From Anniella stebbinsi (Eukaryota; Chordata; Lepidosauria; Squamata; Anniellidae): 64,000 nt of DNA. The notes below the pieces were generated by a model. That model ran no database searches. It saw nothing but the letters and a program-made list of their open reading frames with translations, and had not been told where the DNA came from. The stretch's first letter is position 1; the number at the start of each line of letters is the position of its first letter. Position numbers and translations under genes: made by a program. Location of the stretch: positions 270,886,310 through 270,950,309 of the forward strand of contig JARDYH010000002.1 of NCBI GenBank assembly GCA_029215795.1. The letters are read 5' to 3'. Of the stretch, positions 12,000 to 23,199 are shown piece by piece.

Positions 12000-12349
12000 C
12001 ATTTTCCTCAGCCTATTGTTCGGCCTGCAGTAGCCACCCCCTCCCCCCGCCTCCCACCTGTCCCTTATCCCCGCGGCGGCTCCCCTTCGGTTTCTTCTTC
12101 CTCCTCCTCCTGCTCACCCGCAGCAGCTCCAACCCCCGTCCAGAACAAAAAGGGGTGTGTCCCAGGCTGCTGTAACCGGGCAGGAGAGAACGATGCGAAC
12201 GTGCGCCGGCTTGCGATTGGACCAGCCCCGCTCTCGCTTTTGGCCAATAAGCGGCGGCGGGGCTAGCGAGCTGGAGAGGGTGAGCGCGGCGGAGGGGCGG
12301 GGCTTCCCCCTGACCTGACTATTTAAAGGCTGGACGGGGGAGGGTTAGA
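12000..12349 (+). promoter_or_regulatory. DDIT4: DDIT4 core promoter in a CpG island
   Basis: GC- and CpG-rich sequence ends in a TATA-like CTATTTAAAG at 12319-12328. An inverted CCAAT (ATTGG) lies at 12216-12220, a direct CCAAT at 12244-12248, and a GC box GGGGCGGGGC at 12294-12303. The CpG-rich state continues through exon 1, intron 1 and exon 2 to about 13020. This arrangement fits a strongly inducible, NF-Y/Sp1-supported promoter. Factor binding is inferred from motifs only. Confidence 0.85.
12199..12203 (+). promoter_or_regulatory. DDIT4: Candidate hypoxia-response element core (ACGTG)
   Basis: ACGTG followed by CGCCGG lies about 120 bp above the TATA-like box, next to the inverted CCAAT. 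DDIT4 is a known HIF-1 target and RCGTG is the HIF core. The motif is short, so this rests on position in the proximal promoter. Confidence 0.45.
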
Positions 12350-12502
12350 ACCGCAGTGCCAGCGAGAGGGCAACGGGAGGGAGGGAGGAGGGGGGTGAGA
12401 CGCCTGGGAACTGTGGCGCTTCTGCTGCTACTACTATTATTATTATTATTTCGGAGGTGCCTTCTTGTTCTTGCTGCTACCTCGACAGGCGCCCTGAAGC
12501 CG
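12350..12502 (+). other. DDIT4: DDIT4 exon 1, 5' UTR
   Basis: The region from about 25-30 nt below the TATA-like box to a strong CCG|GTGAGT donor at 12503 is taken as the non-coding first exon, matching the three-exon layout of vertebrate DDIT4. It contains a CTG/CTA/TTA trinucleotide run at about 12421-12450. The 5' boundary is inferred; the donor is seen directly. Confidence 0.75.
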
Positions 12503-12734
12503 GTGAGTATCTGCCCTTGTTCTATTCGTGCCTCGGTTAGGGTTTTTGGGGGGCGGGGTCGAAATAGGCGAGCTTTGGGGAGGGGGGTCTTGCCACTACA
12601 TGTCGCCGAACTGTGCCCCCCCCCCCCACCCCAGTTTTCTTTCTTGCTTATTTTTTTTTTTAAAACCCGGTCGCTGTCGTCGTCACCCCGACATAGAACC
12701 CACCCTCCTGATCGTTTTTCTCTCCCTTCTGCAG
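12503..12734 (+). other. DDIT4: DDIT4 intron 1 (in the 5' UTR)
   Basis: The intron is 232 bp, with donor GTGAGT at 12503 and acceptor CCCTTCTGCAG ending at 12734. It contains poly-C and poly-T runs and no recognisable repeat. The remaining 5' UTR of exon 2 is 12735-12836. Confidence 0.75.
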
Positions 12735-12836
12735 AGCCGTTTATCCGGGCGCTGATCCCAGCGGGGACTTTTCTCTTCCAGCCCCCGGTATCAGGAGCGC
12801 CCATTTCACGCGAGCAAAGAAAGAAAGAGAGCGACG

Positions 12837-14232
12837 ATGCCAGTCTCGTGGGACAGCTTCTCTTCTTCCCTGCCTCCCATTCCGGAGCAGCGAGAGAACC
12901 CGGCTGCCTTTGCTTGGGAGAAGAGCGCTTACCAAGGACCGTCCGGTCGGGCTGCTAGGCTGGAGAGCTCCGATTGCGAGTCCCTCGACAGCAGCTTGAG
13001 CTCCGAAGGAGGTAAGGCGGTGTGTGTGTGGGGGAGGGGGGCATCTTACACAGCCTTCCCCCAACCCGGTGACCTGTAGATGTGTTGGACTGCAACTCCC
13101 ATCATCCCCAGGATGATGGGAGTTGTAGTCCAACACATCTACAGGTCACCGGGTTAGGGGAAGGCTGTTGTAGGCCTTCTGAGAAATGTGGCTGTAGGAC
13201 TGTTGGTAGTGGCAAAGTGGGACATGCAAATGAAGGATGCTAATATGGAAGGTGGGGGTGGAGACCTAGAGCTAGGTGGGAGTTTGGTCATACTTTTCTT
13301 CTGCTTTTATCCCCTCCCTCCCCTTGCAAAGTAGAAAAGGAGTTCTTGAGCTGCAATTCCAGGCATGTTCACTTTAAGTCCTATTGAACTTGCTGGGCTT
13401 GCTTGTAAGGACATGCTGCGCTGGACTACTGACTGCTTTTAATGAAGTCCTGGGGGTGGATGGGAGGGGGAAACCAATAGCGTGATGTGCCGTTCCAGAA
13501 TGAAAACGTTTTGCATAGAGTTTTCCAGGAGAGATCTACTGGGTTCTCTTTGCTGCCTGCCTACTGCTTCCAGAGGGTCTTCTTCAGGGTCTCCTGAGAA
13601 ATGACTGCCTTAGCTGTATAGCATGGTCTTTGTTCCTTGGCTAGAGTGGCTTATATCAATTTAGAGTATTTGATTTTGGAGAAGAGAAGGGTGTGCGTGT
13701 GACTAAATTGGGTGCAGAGGAATCACAGGCTGCTCTTTCCTTTGCAGATGCACAGGAATATCTGGATGAAGTGTCCTTGCCAGATTTTGACTTGTTAAAC
13801 GATCCAGAAGATGAACTCCTGTGTGCCAATCTCATGAAGCTCATCCAAGTCAGTCTGAACAAAGCCAAGATCAACTCCCACCGTTCCTCCAAGCTCCTCA
13901 TGCCGAGCCAGCTGGTCACCCAAGTTGGCAAGGAACTGCTTCACCTGGCCTATAGAGAGCCCTGCGGTTTGAGAGGGGCCCTCATTGACCTGTGCGTGGA
14001 GCAAGGGAAGGGGTGCCATAGCGTGGGGCAGATTGCTGTGGATCCAGGCTTAGTGCCTACCTTCCAGCTGACTCTTGTTCTAAGACTGGATTCCCGCCTG
14101 TGGCCTAAGATCCAGGGTCTCTTTAGTTCCAGCTCTCCCGGCTTCAGCCAATCGCTGAAGCTCAGCACTGGCTTTAGGGTCATTAAAAAGAAGTTGTATA
14201 GCTCTGAACAGTTGCTCATAGAGGAGTGTTGA
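12837..14232 (+). CDS. DDIT4: DDIT4 (REDD1/RTP801), stress-induced mTORC1 inhibitor; coding exons 12837-13011 and 13748-14232
   Basis: DDIT4 is a cytosolic protein induced by hypoxia, ER stress and glucocorticoids; it restrains mTORC1 through TSC1/TSC2. The split frame gives 219 aa, against 232 in human. The start MPVSWDSF follows a long 5' leader. The serine-rich N-terminal third ends in the conserved block [12 protein letters not shown] (about residues 42-53). Exon 2 ends in phase 1 at a GTAAGG donor; the acceptor TTTGCAG ends at 13747, and the joined codon gives Asp. Exon 3 holds the RTP801 C-terminal domain with hallmark stretches [35 protein letters not shown] and the terminus [10 protein letters not shown], then TGA at 14230. 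Compared with my recollection of the human protein, a short loop before PGFSQSL is about four residues shorter. A continuous reading upstream of 13748 is intron read-through. Family identity is certain; the exact transcript ends are inferred. Confidence 0.97.
13012..13747 (+). other. DDIT4: DDIT4 intron 2 (phase 1)
   Basis: The donor is GTAAGG at 13012 and the acceptor CTCTTTCCTTTGCAG ends at 13747; joining them restores the conserved frame. The intron carries a MITE hairpin at 13051-13167, about 40 bp after the donor. Confidence 0.93.
13051..13167. mobile_element. hAT-like MITE (CAGCCTTCCCCAACC type), near-perfect hairpin in DDIT4 intron 2
   Basis: Two 57-bp arms differing at two positions flank a 3-nt centre (13108-13110). 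Termini are CAGCCTTCCCC and GGGGAAGGCTG, a CAG-type end as in hAT elements. Near-identical arms suggest a young copy or arm-to-arm correction. No clear 8-bp TSD was seen. Confidence 0.85.
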
Positions 14233-15190
14233 AAGCGTCACCCTACTTTCCTGGTGGATTGTCTGAGTATTTACTCTTAAGATGGTGGCCAGCGCCAAAT
14301 AAAACTGGGGAGGTGTGTTACTTAAAGGGCTGTGGAACTTAAGCTGATTTTGAGATGTGGCCACCCTCTGGGGCCACTGTAGGTTAGGTTAGATGGAAGT
14401 TTGATTTACAGAGATAGTGGGCAAGTAGTCCAAAGAGGAGGCAGAAGGCAAGGTTTAAAATAAGAACGGCACTCTGCTGCTTAGTAACTCTGACAAAAAA
14501 AAGCCCACTCCTGAGTAGGCCTGGATACAATGAGCTAGCTTTAAAATCCTTGTCTGACTGTGGGTCAACTTTCTCTTACTGATTTAGCAGTATTGTTTTT
14601 CCTGACAGCTGATGGCATAGCAGCTGCACTGCTGCTACTAAGGGTAGATGAAGGTTGCCTCTCTTTTTTTTCTTGTTGACCTTTTTTAATAAATGGAAAA
14701 AGTAAGGTAGTAATCAATGGATGTCTGGTGAGAGGTGAGGTGCATGGACAGTGGCTGATAAGTGTCGGAGGTCTAAAGGGACCAAGAATGTGTAATGTTG
14801 TTCTGAATAGATGAGAAGAAATTCCACTACTGACACTAGGGCAGCTAAAAGAGGGCAGCTAAATAAAGACTTCTGAGTGAATGGGGGGAATGTTAATCCA
14901 CTGAGCACCACTGCGCAACTCCGTTTGTTTGAATGAGACCAGTGTGGGAGGCACAGGGCACTAGGTGGATTGTGCCCTGTCATGATGATGAGGAATCCTG
15001 ATGTATGTCCAAGGGAGGTGTGAGGTGATGCTGGGGAAGGGTTAGGGTTGGGATGGGGGGGCAGGAACCCTCTCAGTCAGTAATGCTTCCATTGGTTACC
15101 GTTCACATGGAATACACTTGATGTTCAAGTTTTTGAAGACTTCCTATGCAACTTGGTTTTTTACTTTTCTAATAAAAAATGTTTCTAATA
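14233..15190 (+). other. DDIT4: DDIT4 3' UTR
   Basis: About 960 nt follow the stop codon, close to the roughly 1-kb 3' UTR expected for this gene. AATAAA occurs at 14298 and 15171. The 15171 hexamer is followed by a T-rich, GT-containing stretch and is the best candidate for the main poly(A) site; 14298 could give a short isoform. Confidence 0.65.
15171..15176 (+). terminator. DDIT4: Likely main poly(A) signal of DDIT4
   Basis: An AATAAA hexamer lies 939 nt after the stop codon, preceded by T-rich sequence and followed by TTTCTAATAACC and a poly-T stretch. Position fits the usual length of the DDIT4 3' UTR. Confidence 0.6.
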
Positions 15191-15422
15191 ACCATCTGTC
15201 CTTCGTTTTTTATTCAGCATGTTAGGAGGGATCCATAACAACCTGGGGAACATATGGAGGGGCAGAACTTTGGGGTAGAAGCCCAAGGCCCTCAGAACAA
15301 AACATGATGGGTGCACCACATTTTGAAGGAATACATATCGCCATCTAAAGAGGAGCCCATTAAGACCATTTATGTCCAGAATAAAATGTGACCAAGCTGA
15401 ACCACTGGTGAAGGGTTATGTC

Positions 15423-15510
15423 AATGGTGGGCAACTTATGGCCTTCCAGCTGAGGGATGATACCAAGTACAGTCCAACATCTGGTGGGCCACAAGTTGTC
15501 CACCCTTCGG
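15423..15510. mobile_element. MITE of the GGTGGGCAACTTRTGGCC type
   Basis: GGTGGGCAACTTATGGCCTTC ... GGGCCACAAGTTGTCCACCC. Related copies at about 505-590 and 43128-43255. Confidence 0.65.
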
Positions 15511-15582
15511 CTACATTTCTATTCACTCCACAGATTAAGGCAGTCAACTTCTAAATTTGGGAAGTGAGACCTTGCCTGAATA

Positions 15583-16070
15583 GAATTCATGTAATAAATG
15601 ATAAATCTATCACATTTCTATACTGCACATTAGCTAAATCTGAGCGGTTCACAAAATTGTAAACCATAAAATATTACAAGTTAGTAAAATGCAGTATAAA
15701 AACCGTACGTTTAAAATGGAACAAAACCAAAACAGGAACCAACATGAAAGCCAACAGCAGTGTGAAGATTTAAAATGAACATTTTTAAAACTAAGGAACT
15801 AAAAAGCTTGGGAAAATAAAAAGGTCTTTCACCTGTACAATGAGCCTCCTTGGGGGAGAGCATTCTACATCAGGGTGCCACCACTGAAAAGGCCCTCTCC
15901 CTAGCCACCCCCCTCACTTTATTTGGCAAGGGTTCCCAGAGAAGGGCTTATGAGAAGGATCTTAGGGCTCAGGCAGGCATATATGGAAGAAAGCCATTCA
16001 TCAAGTAACCTGTCCCCATCTAAGGCTTTGTAGGTTAATAGCAGCACTTTGGTTTGGCCTGTTTCCAACT
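15583..16070 (-). mobile_element. LINE 3' end, minus strand
   Basis: The tail on the plus strand reads AAATCTATCACATTTCTATACTGC, with GAGCGGTTCACAA; further in, GCCACCACTGAAAAGGCCCT is the end of the ORF region. Same tail family as 20983-21190 and 60884-60965. Confidence 0.6.
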
Positions 16071-16709
16071 ACAGTTAAGCAAGTATACTTCCTCCATCTG
16101 CTTGTTGATACCATCTAGAATTGAATTCCAATTTCTAAACACCTTGAAGACAGTATAGTGAAGCCCATATCTCCCTTGGATACAGAAGAACATGTTGCTG
16201 CCTTAAGAACCCGAACGTTGGAGTGAGCTCAGCAGAAAGGACTAGCATTAAAAGAAATTGTTTACACGTAGTGAAGTGGACTTTGTTTAGTTGAGCTTAG
16301 AATGGCAACCGACACTGAGTTTCTATTGGCCTAACCCACTTACTTGCCAGGCCTAGGGTGCAAATTTACTTCTCAACAGGCAACTGCCTGCTTAAAAATG
16401 GGCTGCCAAAGGTAATTTGTATATAGATTTCTACAGATGTCTATAGTTGCACCAGTCATATAGGGCCATGCTGTTCAGGCCACAAAATGGTGGTGGTTAC
16501 ATTTGTTTGCTTGGTCAACACAGACTTCACTTCAGTATTGGTCTTCTGCCAAGAGAAGTCATAGCTACTTTAATCCCTTTACTTCTCTCCCCTACCCGCA
16601 GCCTGGTAACTGCAAAAGCCACTACACAATGGAGCCTAGCATCAGGTGTGCAACACTCATTACAGGGGACTGTTTTTCAGAACTTAAGAAGAGCCATGAT
16701 GGATCATGC

Positions 16710-16881
16710 TAGAGTGACCAGATACAGAAGAGAGCAGGGCTCCTGCAGCTTTAACTGTTTTGATGGAGAGGGAATTTCACCAGGTGCTGCATGGATACAA
16801 ATGACACCTGCTGAAATTCCCTTTTCTATACAACTGTTACAGGTACAGGAGCCCTGCCCTCCTTTCCAGATGGTTACACTA
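16710..16881. mobile_element. hAT-type MITE (TAGGSTGACC family), 172-bp monomer
   Basis: A single unit from TAGAGTGACCAGA to TGGTTACACTA with complementary arms around CAGGTGCTGCATGG. It is the half-size form of the 320-bp dimers. No TSD seen. Confidence 0.8.
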
Positions 16882-17848
16882 TGTAAACTCAATTTACCAA
16901 AATCCAGAATGGTCCTGTGTGTTCGGTCTACTGCAACAAAAACACAGCGCTAAAGGCTAAACTTTATTTATGGTGTAAGTATTTGCAGTCCAGAGCCTGT
17001 CTCAAATGGGTATATACAGAATGTGTGTGTGTGTGTGTGTATGTGTGTAAAATAATCCTGCCTGAAACCCTGGAGAGCTGCTGCCAGTCAGTGTAAATAA
17101 TACTGAGCTTGAAGGGCTGACTCAGAATAAGGACTGACTCAGCCTACGGCAACTTCCTCTGTTCTGATGGGATGCATCCCCCAGCACACGACTGCACCGC
17201 CACACACACACAACAGCATGCAAGGTGATGCCCCACTTCCCCACTCCATCAACCCCCTTGGCACAGCCAACAACAACTGAAGACTAACAAACATATTGTG
17301 GAGTACGTTTTTGTAGACAAGAGCCTACTTGATCAGATGCATGAAGTACAAGACCATGCCAATACACAATCCTATGTTTGTGTGTGTTGGGACTGGGATT
17401 TTGTAAAATTATATTAATGTACATATGTTAATGTACATGTGTGTCTGTACACACAAATATGTGATCTTACAGTACAGTGGCACAACTGGCACAAAGCTCC
17501 TAACAAAGTTTGTGGAATTCCCCGACAAATCTAATGAGTCATACACAATACACACAGTTTTACAACGCTGACCATGAATGTTTGACTTCAGCTTGATGTC
17601 AGCATATTGCGAAATGGGCAACACATTTCAGTTTCTAGTTAAGCATTGCAGAAACAGCACATGGCATTTGCTGGAGAAGCAGATTTTGCCAGGATAAGTA
17701 TATCCCCATTGATGAAGCGAAATTGAGAGTGGCCTGGTATCAATCATTTGTTTTAGACTGTATTTATGAGAGTGCATCATGATATAACTACAAAAGACAC
17801 ACAACCTCATTCCTGATTGGGGGGAAAAGCAATAGTTTAAGGCACACT

Positions 17849-18252
17849 CAGGGCTGTGTTGAGGGGGGGGGGCAGTGGGGCCAGTTGGCCTGGGGCCCAC
17901 GATTTTGAGGGGGCACTCTGACAAGGAGGTCCCTCCCTAGCTTACGCTACTGCTTCCATAGCGGAAGCGGCCCATTGAGAAGCGAGAAGCCCGCCTTGTG
18001 GAAACAGCGCAGAAGCTGTCCATCGTGAATACCATGGTCAGACTACAAGCTCCAGACGGCCATGCCGCATGCGGGGCAGGGATATATGTGCCTTAAGGTG
18101 TTGTGAAACAGGTTTAATATGAAGGTGTTATGTAGAACGGACATGTTGGGGACACACCCCCTTGGGGCGGCCATGTAGTTCTTTTTTGAAATAGGGTGGG
18201 GGCACACACTTTCCATCTGGCCTGGGCATATTACCAGCTCTGCACGGCCCTG
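17849..18252. mobile_element. hAT-type non-autonomous element, 404 bp
   Basis: Ends CAGGGCTGTG and GCACGGCCCTG; flanks GGCACACT and GGCTTACT match at six of eight positions, fitting a decayed hAT TSD. Confidence 0.65.
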
Positions 18253-19020
18253 GGCTTACTTAGGTGCAACTTATTCCAGATATATAACTTATTCCAGTGT
18301 ATATAATATTGCATGATCTTTAGTTATCCTTCAGGGGAAGGATGGTGATTATCTACAATAACCTTTACTAGAGATGCCACTGAATTTGGTAAACTTGAAT
18401 TTTGGGAGAAACGTGCCATCAACCTAGGTAGAAACCCAAACAAAATGGTTTTAAACCTTGGCAGAACCAGCCCTCTCATGAGATTTTCTCTGCCATGGGC
18501 TGTGTTCATGGTGTCAGGTTGGCGCTGCCTCCCTATCAAACCCGGTGCTTTCCCTTTCCCAGGGCCAACACGGAGTAGGGAGTGCAGGGTTTCTGGGTGG
18601 CCATCCAGGTACCAGAACTGCCCCTGCCCTCTTCCTGGTGGAAGGCAACCAATCGCTGGGCACCCTCCACCAGGCACAGCCCCAGAGTGACGTTATATGG
18701 TGGAAGCGCCATATTGATGTTGCTTGGTTTGAAAAAGTTAGGGTAAATCCCCAACTTTTTCAAATCGCAGCATTGTGGGAAGCCCCATGGTGGCTGCGAA
18801 GCTGTGCTTGTGTCGTTTAACTGACACAGTGCAGATCCACAGCCATTGTGGGGGTTTCCCCACGTACAGACAGCCCCCAGGAGAGGGGGCAAAGCCTGGA
18901 GAAGAAGCTGGTGGCCAGTTTGGGAAAACCTGCAGGCCAGATATGGCATGTGGGCTGGAGGTTCCCCAGGCCTGTGCTCCAGTTTCAACACATTCAATTA
19001 ATATATGTGTCAACCATTAA
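18253..19020. other. Intergenic, possible old DNA element
   Basis: A TGGTGGCTGCGAAGCTGTGC block at about 18788 resembles TCGTGGCTGCGCAGCTGTGC at about 42491, suggesting a shared old repeat. Ends not defined; many overlapping frames are not credited. Confidence 0.35.
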
Positions 19021-19156
19021 GGGTGCAATCCTTAAAAAGTCCTAAACTCTGAGCATTCCCCAGTCAGCATGGGGAATGATGAGAGCTTGGCTGACTGGGA
19101 AAAGCTGGGAGCTGTAGGACTTCTTTTTCTGTTTAAACATGCGTAGAGTTGCACCC
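19021..19156. mobile_element. Short hairpin MITE, copy 2
   Basis: Ends GGGTGCAATCC and GAGTTGCACCC; flanks TAA and TGA. Internal CCCCAGTCAGC/GCTGACTGGG dyad. Confidence 0.7.
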
Positions 19157-20982
19157 TGAAGTGCTGATCTTACTCATTTGTCTTGCTTCTCTCCCAATCT
19201 TCAGGTGGGGTGTGTGTCTTTTTTAGTTTGTAAAGCACAGCATAAATGTTTATTAATTAAAATATGCATTTGTAGTTAGGGTTGTGTGTGTGTAAGAACA
19301 ATTCTTTTAAAAACAGTTGCAAAACTGCTTCAGAGATGGACGGTGGTGGGGTGAGATGGGTTTATGACATCACAAACACCGCCAGTTTCTTCTACAAACT
19401 AGAAAAACGTGTTTCCCTTAGGTCTGCTCCTCGACAGAGAATTGTACACCTGTATGCAACACAATGAGTGTCCTTTTGCAGCAGCTTGACCATTCAAATG
19501 ATGTATATCTGAACACATCCTTGAAGCAGTGATCATGGGAGCATCACAGACATCTAATGGCGAGTGTCTATGATGATATCACGGTCTGCAACACAAACTC
19601 CCTGTCCAATGAGCCTAAACCCAGTGTTCATCCAGCAAAGAGTGGTCAAGCTGAATTTGCTAACTACTACTGCTGTACCCAACAGTTCTGCGGTATGTGA
19701 TAAAAGTATTTCATGACCAACACACCGTAGGCAGTTAATAACACACGCACGCAAACAAACCACCAGAGAGATACAAAATAAAGATTCCTAGGTGAGACTG
19801 GTTACGCTACCTCTAGTTTGCATTTCCCCCTGAGCCTTGTACTTTGAGCGAGAAGAATAAGTCACAAGAATGGGTAATTTATCTAAACCTTCAATTATAA
19901 GTTTAAGAAAAGTTTTCACCAAAACATAATTAAGATGTTGCAAATTAAGACTCAATAAGGTTCGCCAGGTATGGGATAAAAAAGGCATTTCTCAGCATAT
20001 AAGCACATGGAAGTTTTATCCTTAGTATCTGCTCTTTAAGGTGGATTTTTCATCCTGTATTCTCATGTACCAGAGAGATGCTGCACAATCAGCTGTTGTG
20101 CACACACAAGCACAGGATTCCTCTGCATCTGGGATTGGGGAAGAAGTGGATATGTATTGCAGTGCAGTGTTTTTGCACATGGAAACCCAGCCAGGACCCA
20201 ATTGTGTGCAGATAATGAAGCAATCCCAAAAGTTGTTGCATCTGCAAAACTGGGCAAAATATTAATATGGTGTATAGCCAGGTGATCTTCCTAATTAACT
20301 ATGTACATTATAATGTAGTGACAGGATCAGCACTCCCCACCTACCCCACCCCACCCCAGCAAAGTATCCTCTTGAATCCCACAATGCCTGGTGATTCCCT
20401 TGAGCAGGTAACCAGTAGTGCTGCTGGAGTCATGGGGGCTGTCTAAACGTTGTCTTTGCCCCGAGGTGGGTCGGAATCAGTGCTACATCAGTTATATGAT
20501 GCATTCACTGATCTGGAGCCACCAGGGGGCAAAAAGGTGAAGATGCACAGGAAAAAAGTCAGGTACTTACTCCCACTTTTCCTGTGGGAATGAGGTCAAG
20601 ATGACTCTTCCGCTGTCTGTCCTCACTCCAGTGCTGCACCAGGTGAGTTTCTGGGTGGAAAGTGTTTGAGGGGAAAGGGGTGGGCATGGCAAGCCTAATG
20701 GCCACTGGAAAGCCTGTGCAGCAGCTCTACCATGGAGTTTGGTGGTTGAGCGGCACCAACTTGGCGCCATGAAGGCACCCCCAGGGTCTGCAGTGGGCGG
20801 CTGTGAAAATGTCTGCCATTTTCAATTTCCTAGTGCCCTGATGTACTATTGTTCTTGAGCAGAGGTGCACAACCTCAGGGCTGAGGGCCAAATCCAGGTC
20901 TCCTGGGTTCCCCAGTTGCCCATGCCCCTTTCCCGTTTCGCAGCTTTTGTGCTGTTTTCCTCCCCCCCGTTCTAAAAGGTTA

Positions 20983-21190
20983 GCATTTATTTATTTATTT
21001 ACTGCATTTCTATACTGCCCAATAGCCGAAGCTCTCTGGGCAGTTTACAAAAATTAAAACCATAAAAACCATTCAAAATATAAAACAACAACAGTATAAA
21101 AACATAATTTAAAATACAGTACAGAAGCACAACCAGAATAAAAACCGAGCAGCCATGCAGAAATTGATAAGGATTTAAAATACAAATTTA
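20983..21190 (-). mobile_element. LINE 3' tail, inserted in the 20.9-kb hAT-like element
   Basis: (TTTA)n, then CATTTCTATACTGCCCAATAG, CCGAAGCTCTCTGGGCAG and an A-rich stretch. Confidence 0.65.
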
Positions 21191-21212
21191 AACATGGCTC
21201 TCCTAAGGCTTA

Positions 21213-21567
21213 GGCCCCCTCCACAAGGATGCGCTTTTGCGCCCGGTTCGGGAATTATGCGCATTATCGCGGAGGCGCATTTACTCCTAATCCCTCTGCA
21301 CGGGAGGCGGCGAGAGGCGGCGAAGCGCATTAATTGATGTCCAAAAAGCGCTTTACAAGAAGTTAATGCACATAATCGCTTGTTCACACGGCGAAAATGC
21401 GCTTTAACGGCCGGAGCAAAATAAAAGTCGCTATTTAACGCGCATTCGATAATGCGCATAATCCGGGAGATAACGCGCCTCTACGCCCGTTTTGCGCTCC
21501 GCTGGTGTGGAGGTAAAATTTATAATGAGCCTTCAAAGAGCATTAAACCTCTCTTGTGGAGGTAGCC
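21213..21567 (+). mobile_element. GCGC-rich MITE, copy B (CTCCACAAG subfamily)
   Basis: A 355-bp copy with ends GGCCCCCTCCACAAG and CTTGTGGAGGTAGCC and a perfect 3-bp TSD TTA (21210-21212, 21568-21570). A T-rich-centre TSD and GG-type ends are compatible with PIF/Harbinger. It sits inside an older hAT-like element (20860-21726). Confidence 0.92.
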
Positions 21568-21726
21568 TTAGTTATGACAGTAAGGGTTATGGCATTTTTT
21601 TTTTGTAGCTTTTGTAGCATCCTTGCCCCTTCTGCCTTTGGTCCCATCCACCACTGGGATGCGGCCTTCAAGAGCTTCTCTGAAATGGAATTCAGCCCTC
21701 AGGGTGAAAAAGGTTCATCATCCCTG

Positions 21727-22116
21727 CTCTGAAGCATTGAAGGAAATCTAAAATGGAGGGTGGCTCACAGCCTCCCACAGCTGCAAGGTAAAAGGTGGTC
21801 AGGGGAGACAGGCATGGAAATGGGCCCAACTGGAGCAAGCCTCTGACACCTGTAGGCCCTTGGTAACTGCCCAAAGGTGCTGTGTGCTGGTGCTGAGCCT
21901 GGTCAGGGGCGAGGGGGTATCTGCATTAAGGAAGCATGCCTGATATTGGCCATGCTCAGAATTCTTTATGCATGTGGGTGTCTCTGAAGCAAGCTGTAGG
22001 TTGCAATCAAGAATTTTGTCTTCTTGAAGCTGATCAGTGCGTGTGCACCATTTGGGGTATTTAATTCATTTTTAATGAAACTCACTCCTCAGTTCAGTGC
22101 AGGGGGTGAAAATGAA

Positions 22117-22162
<46 letters not shown>

Positions 22163-22700
22163 GGATCACAGGCATCCCGGAGCACTTGAAATCATGCACA
22201 ACGACAATGACTAAAGCCGCTTGACTGTCTCCCTACCAGTTCCTTGATTCCTTTGCACTGGAATGTCAAGACACTTTGTAGCAGATTTCTTAGAAAGAAG
22301 GAATCTATTCTCTAGCATTCTAAGAACTCAAGCTTTGGAATGGGAATAGGAGGAGGAGAGCAGATGAGTTAGCGATTGGCTACCGCACACTAAGCAAGGA
22401 CAGCATCACATGATCCACACAGGCTAATGGGAGCCTGCACAATGTAATTTAAAACCATCAGTTAAAGTAAGCACAGGTAGTACCAGCCAAACATCTCATC
22501 CCTGTCACACATCAGCTGTTGCTTTTAGCCGGCTAAATCAGAAGGGCTGAATCATAGGGTCATTCTTGGAAATACATCTGGGGTGGGTGGGTGCTTTTCA
22601 ACCTTTATAACTTCAGGGAACATGTTTAAAATCAGTATATCCACTGAGGATCTCTTACGTAGCTACGTACCATGTAACCATGCATGTTGCAAAGGATTCT
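21727..22700. other. Intergenic, only an (AT)n tract recognised
   Basis: Apart from the microsatellite at 22117-22160, no feature could be supported. Confidence 0.45.
22117..22160. repeat. (AT)n microsatellite
   Basis: An ATATACATAT start, then an uninterrupted AT tract. Confidence 0.95.
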
Positions 22701-23131
22701 GGGAGATGTTTTAGAGCAGCGTTTCTCAACCGGGGGCCATATGGCCACCTGGGGGGGCCCAGGATAATCTAAGGGGGCCACAGGTGAAAATCGTGATCAC
22801 CTGTGATCTACTGAGAACTAGGCCGCGAAGCTTGTTTCTCAGTAGATCGCAGCACCAGAGGGAAGCGGCTGCCCTGGCAGGTAAGGAGCGCGAGGGGGGA
22901 GGCGGGAGGACCCCCCCCCACTACTGAGAAACAGGCTTCATGGCCTGCCTATCAGTAGCACGCCAGGTGATGACGTCATCACCCGGCATGCTACTGAGAG
23001 GAAGGCCCCAAAGCCTGTTTCTCAGTAGATCCGAGCACTGGAGGGAAGTGGACGGCCCCAGCAGGTAAGGAGCGCAAGTGCGGGGGAGGCACAGGGGGGG
23101 AGTTAGGCCCCCACTCACCCACCCACCACCA

Positions 23132-23199
23132 TGTTTTCGCTATAGGCTTGCATTGGGGGAAAGCTTTCTTTCCCCCAATGCAAGCCTATGGCGAAAACA
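23132..23199. repeat. Perfect-loop palindrome inside the hAT element
   Basis: Arms 23132-23163 and 23168-23199 (32 bp each) are inverted with one mismatch and a 4-nt loop. The surrounding 22.86-23.33 kb, rich in GATCC and GGTCC, looks like foreign filler acquired by the hAT element. Confidence 0.8.

Larger units (their letters stand above)
20860..21726. mobile_element. hAT-like non-autonomous element, interrupted twice
   Basis: Ends CAGAGGTGCACAACCTC and AAAAAGGTTCATCATCCCTG. A LINE 3' tail (20983-21190) and MITE copy B (21213-21567) sit inside. The body matches 59023-59309. Confidence 0.65.

Noticed and set aside
12356..12958. A 200-codon frame over DDIT4 exon 1, intron 1 and exon 2
   Set aside because: It crosses clear splice sites, is low-complexity (leucine and serine runs) and lies in a GC-rich island where stop codons are rare.
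13693..13747. Upstream extension of the DDIT4 exon 3 frame
   Set aside because: It is intron sequence before a strong TTTGCAG acceptor; the conserved protein continues from exon 2 instead.
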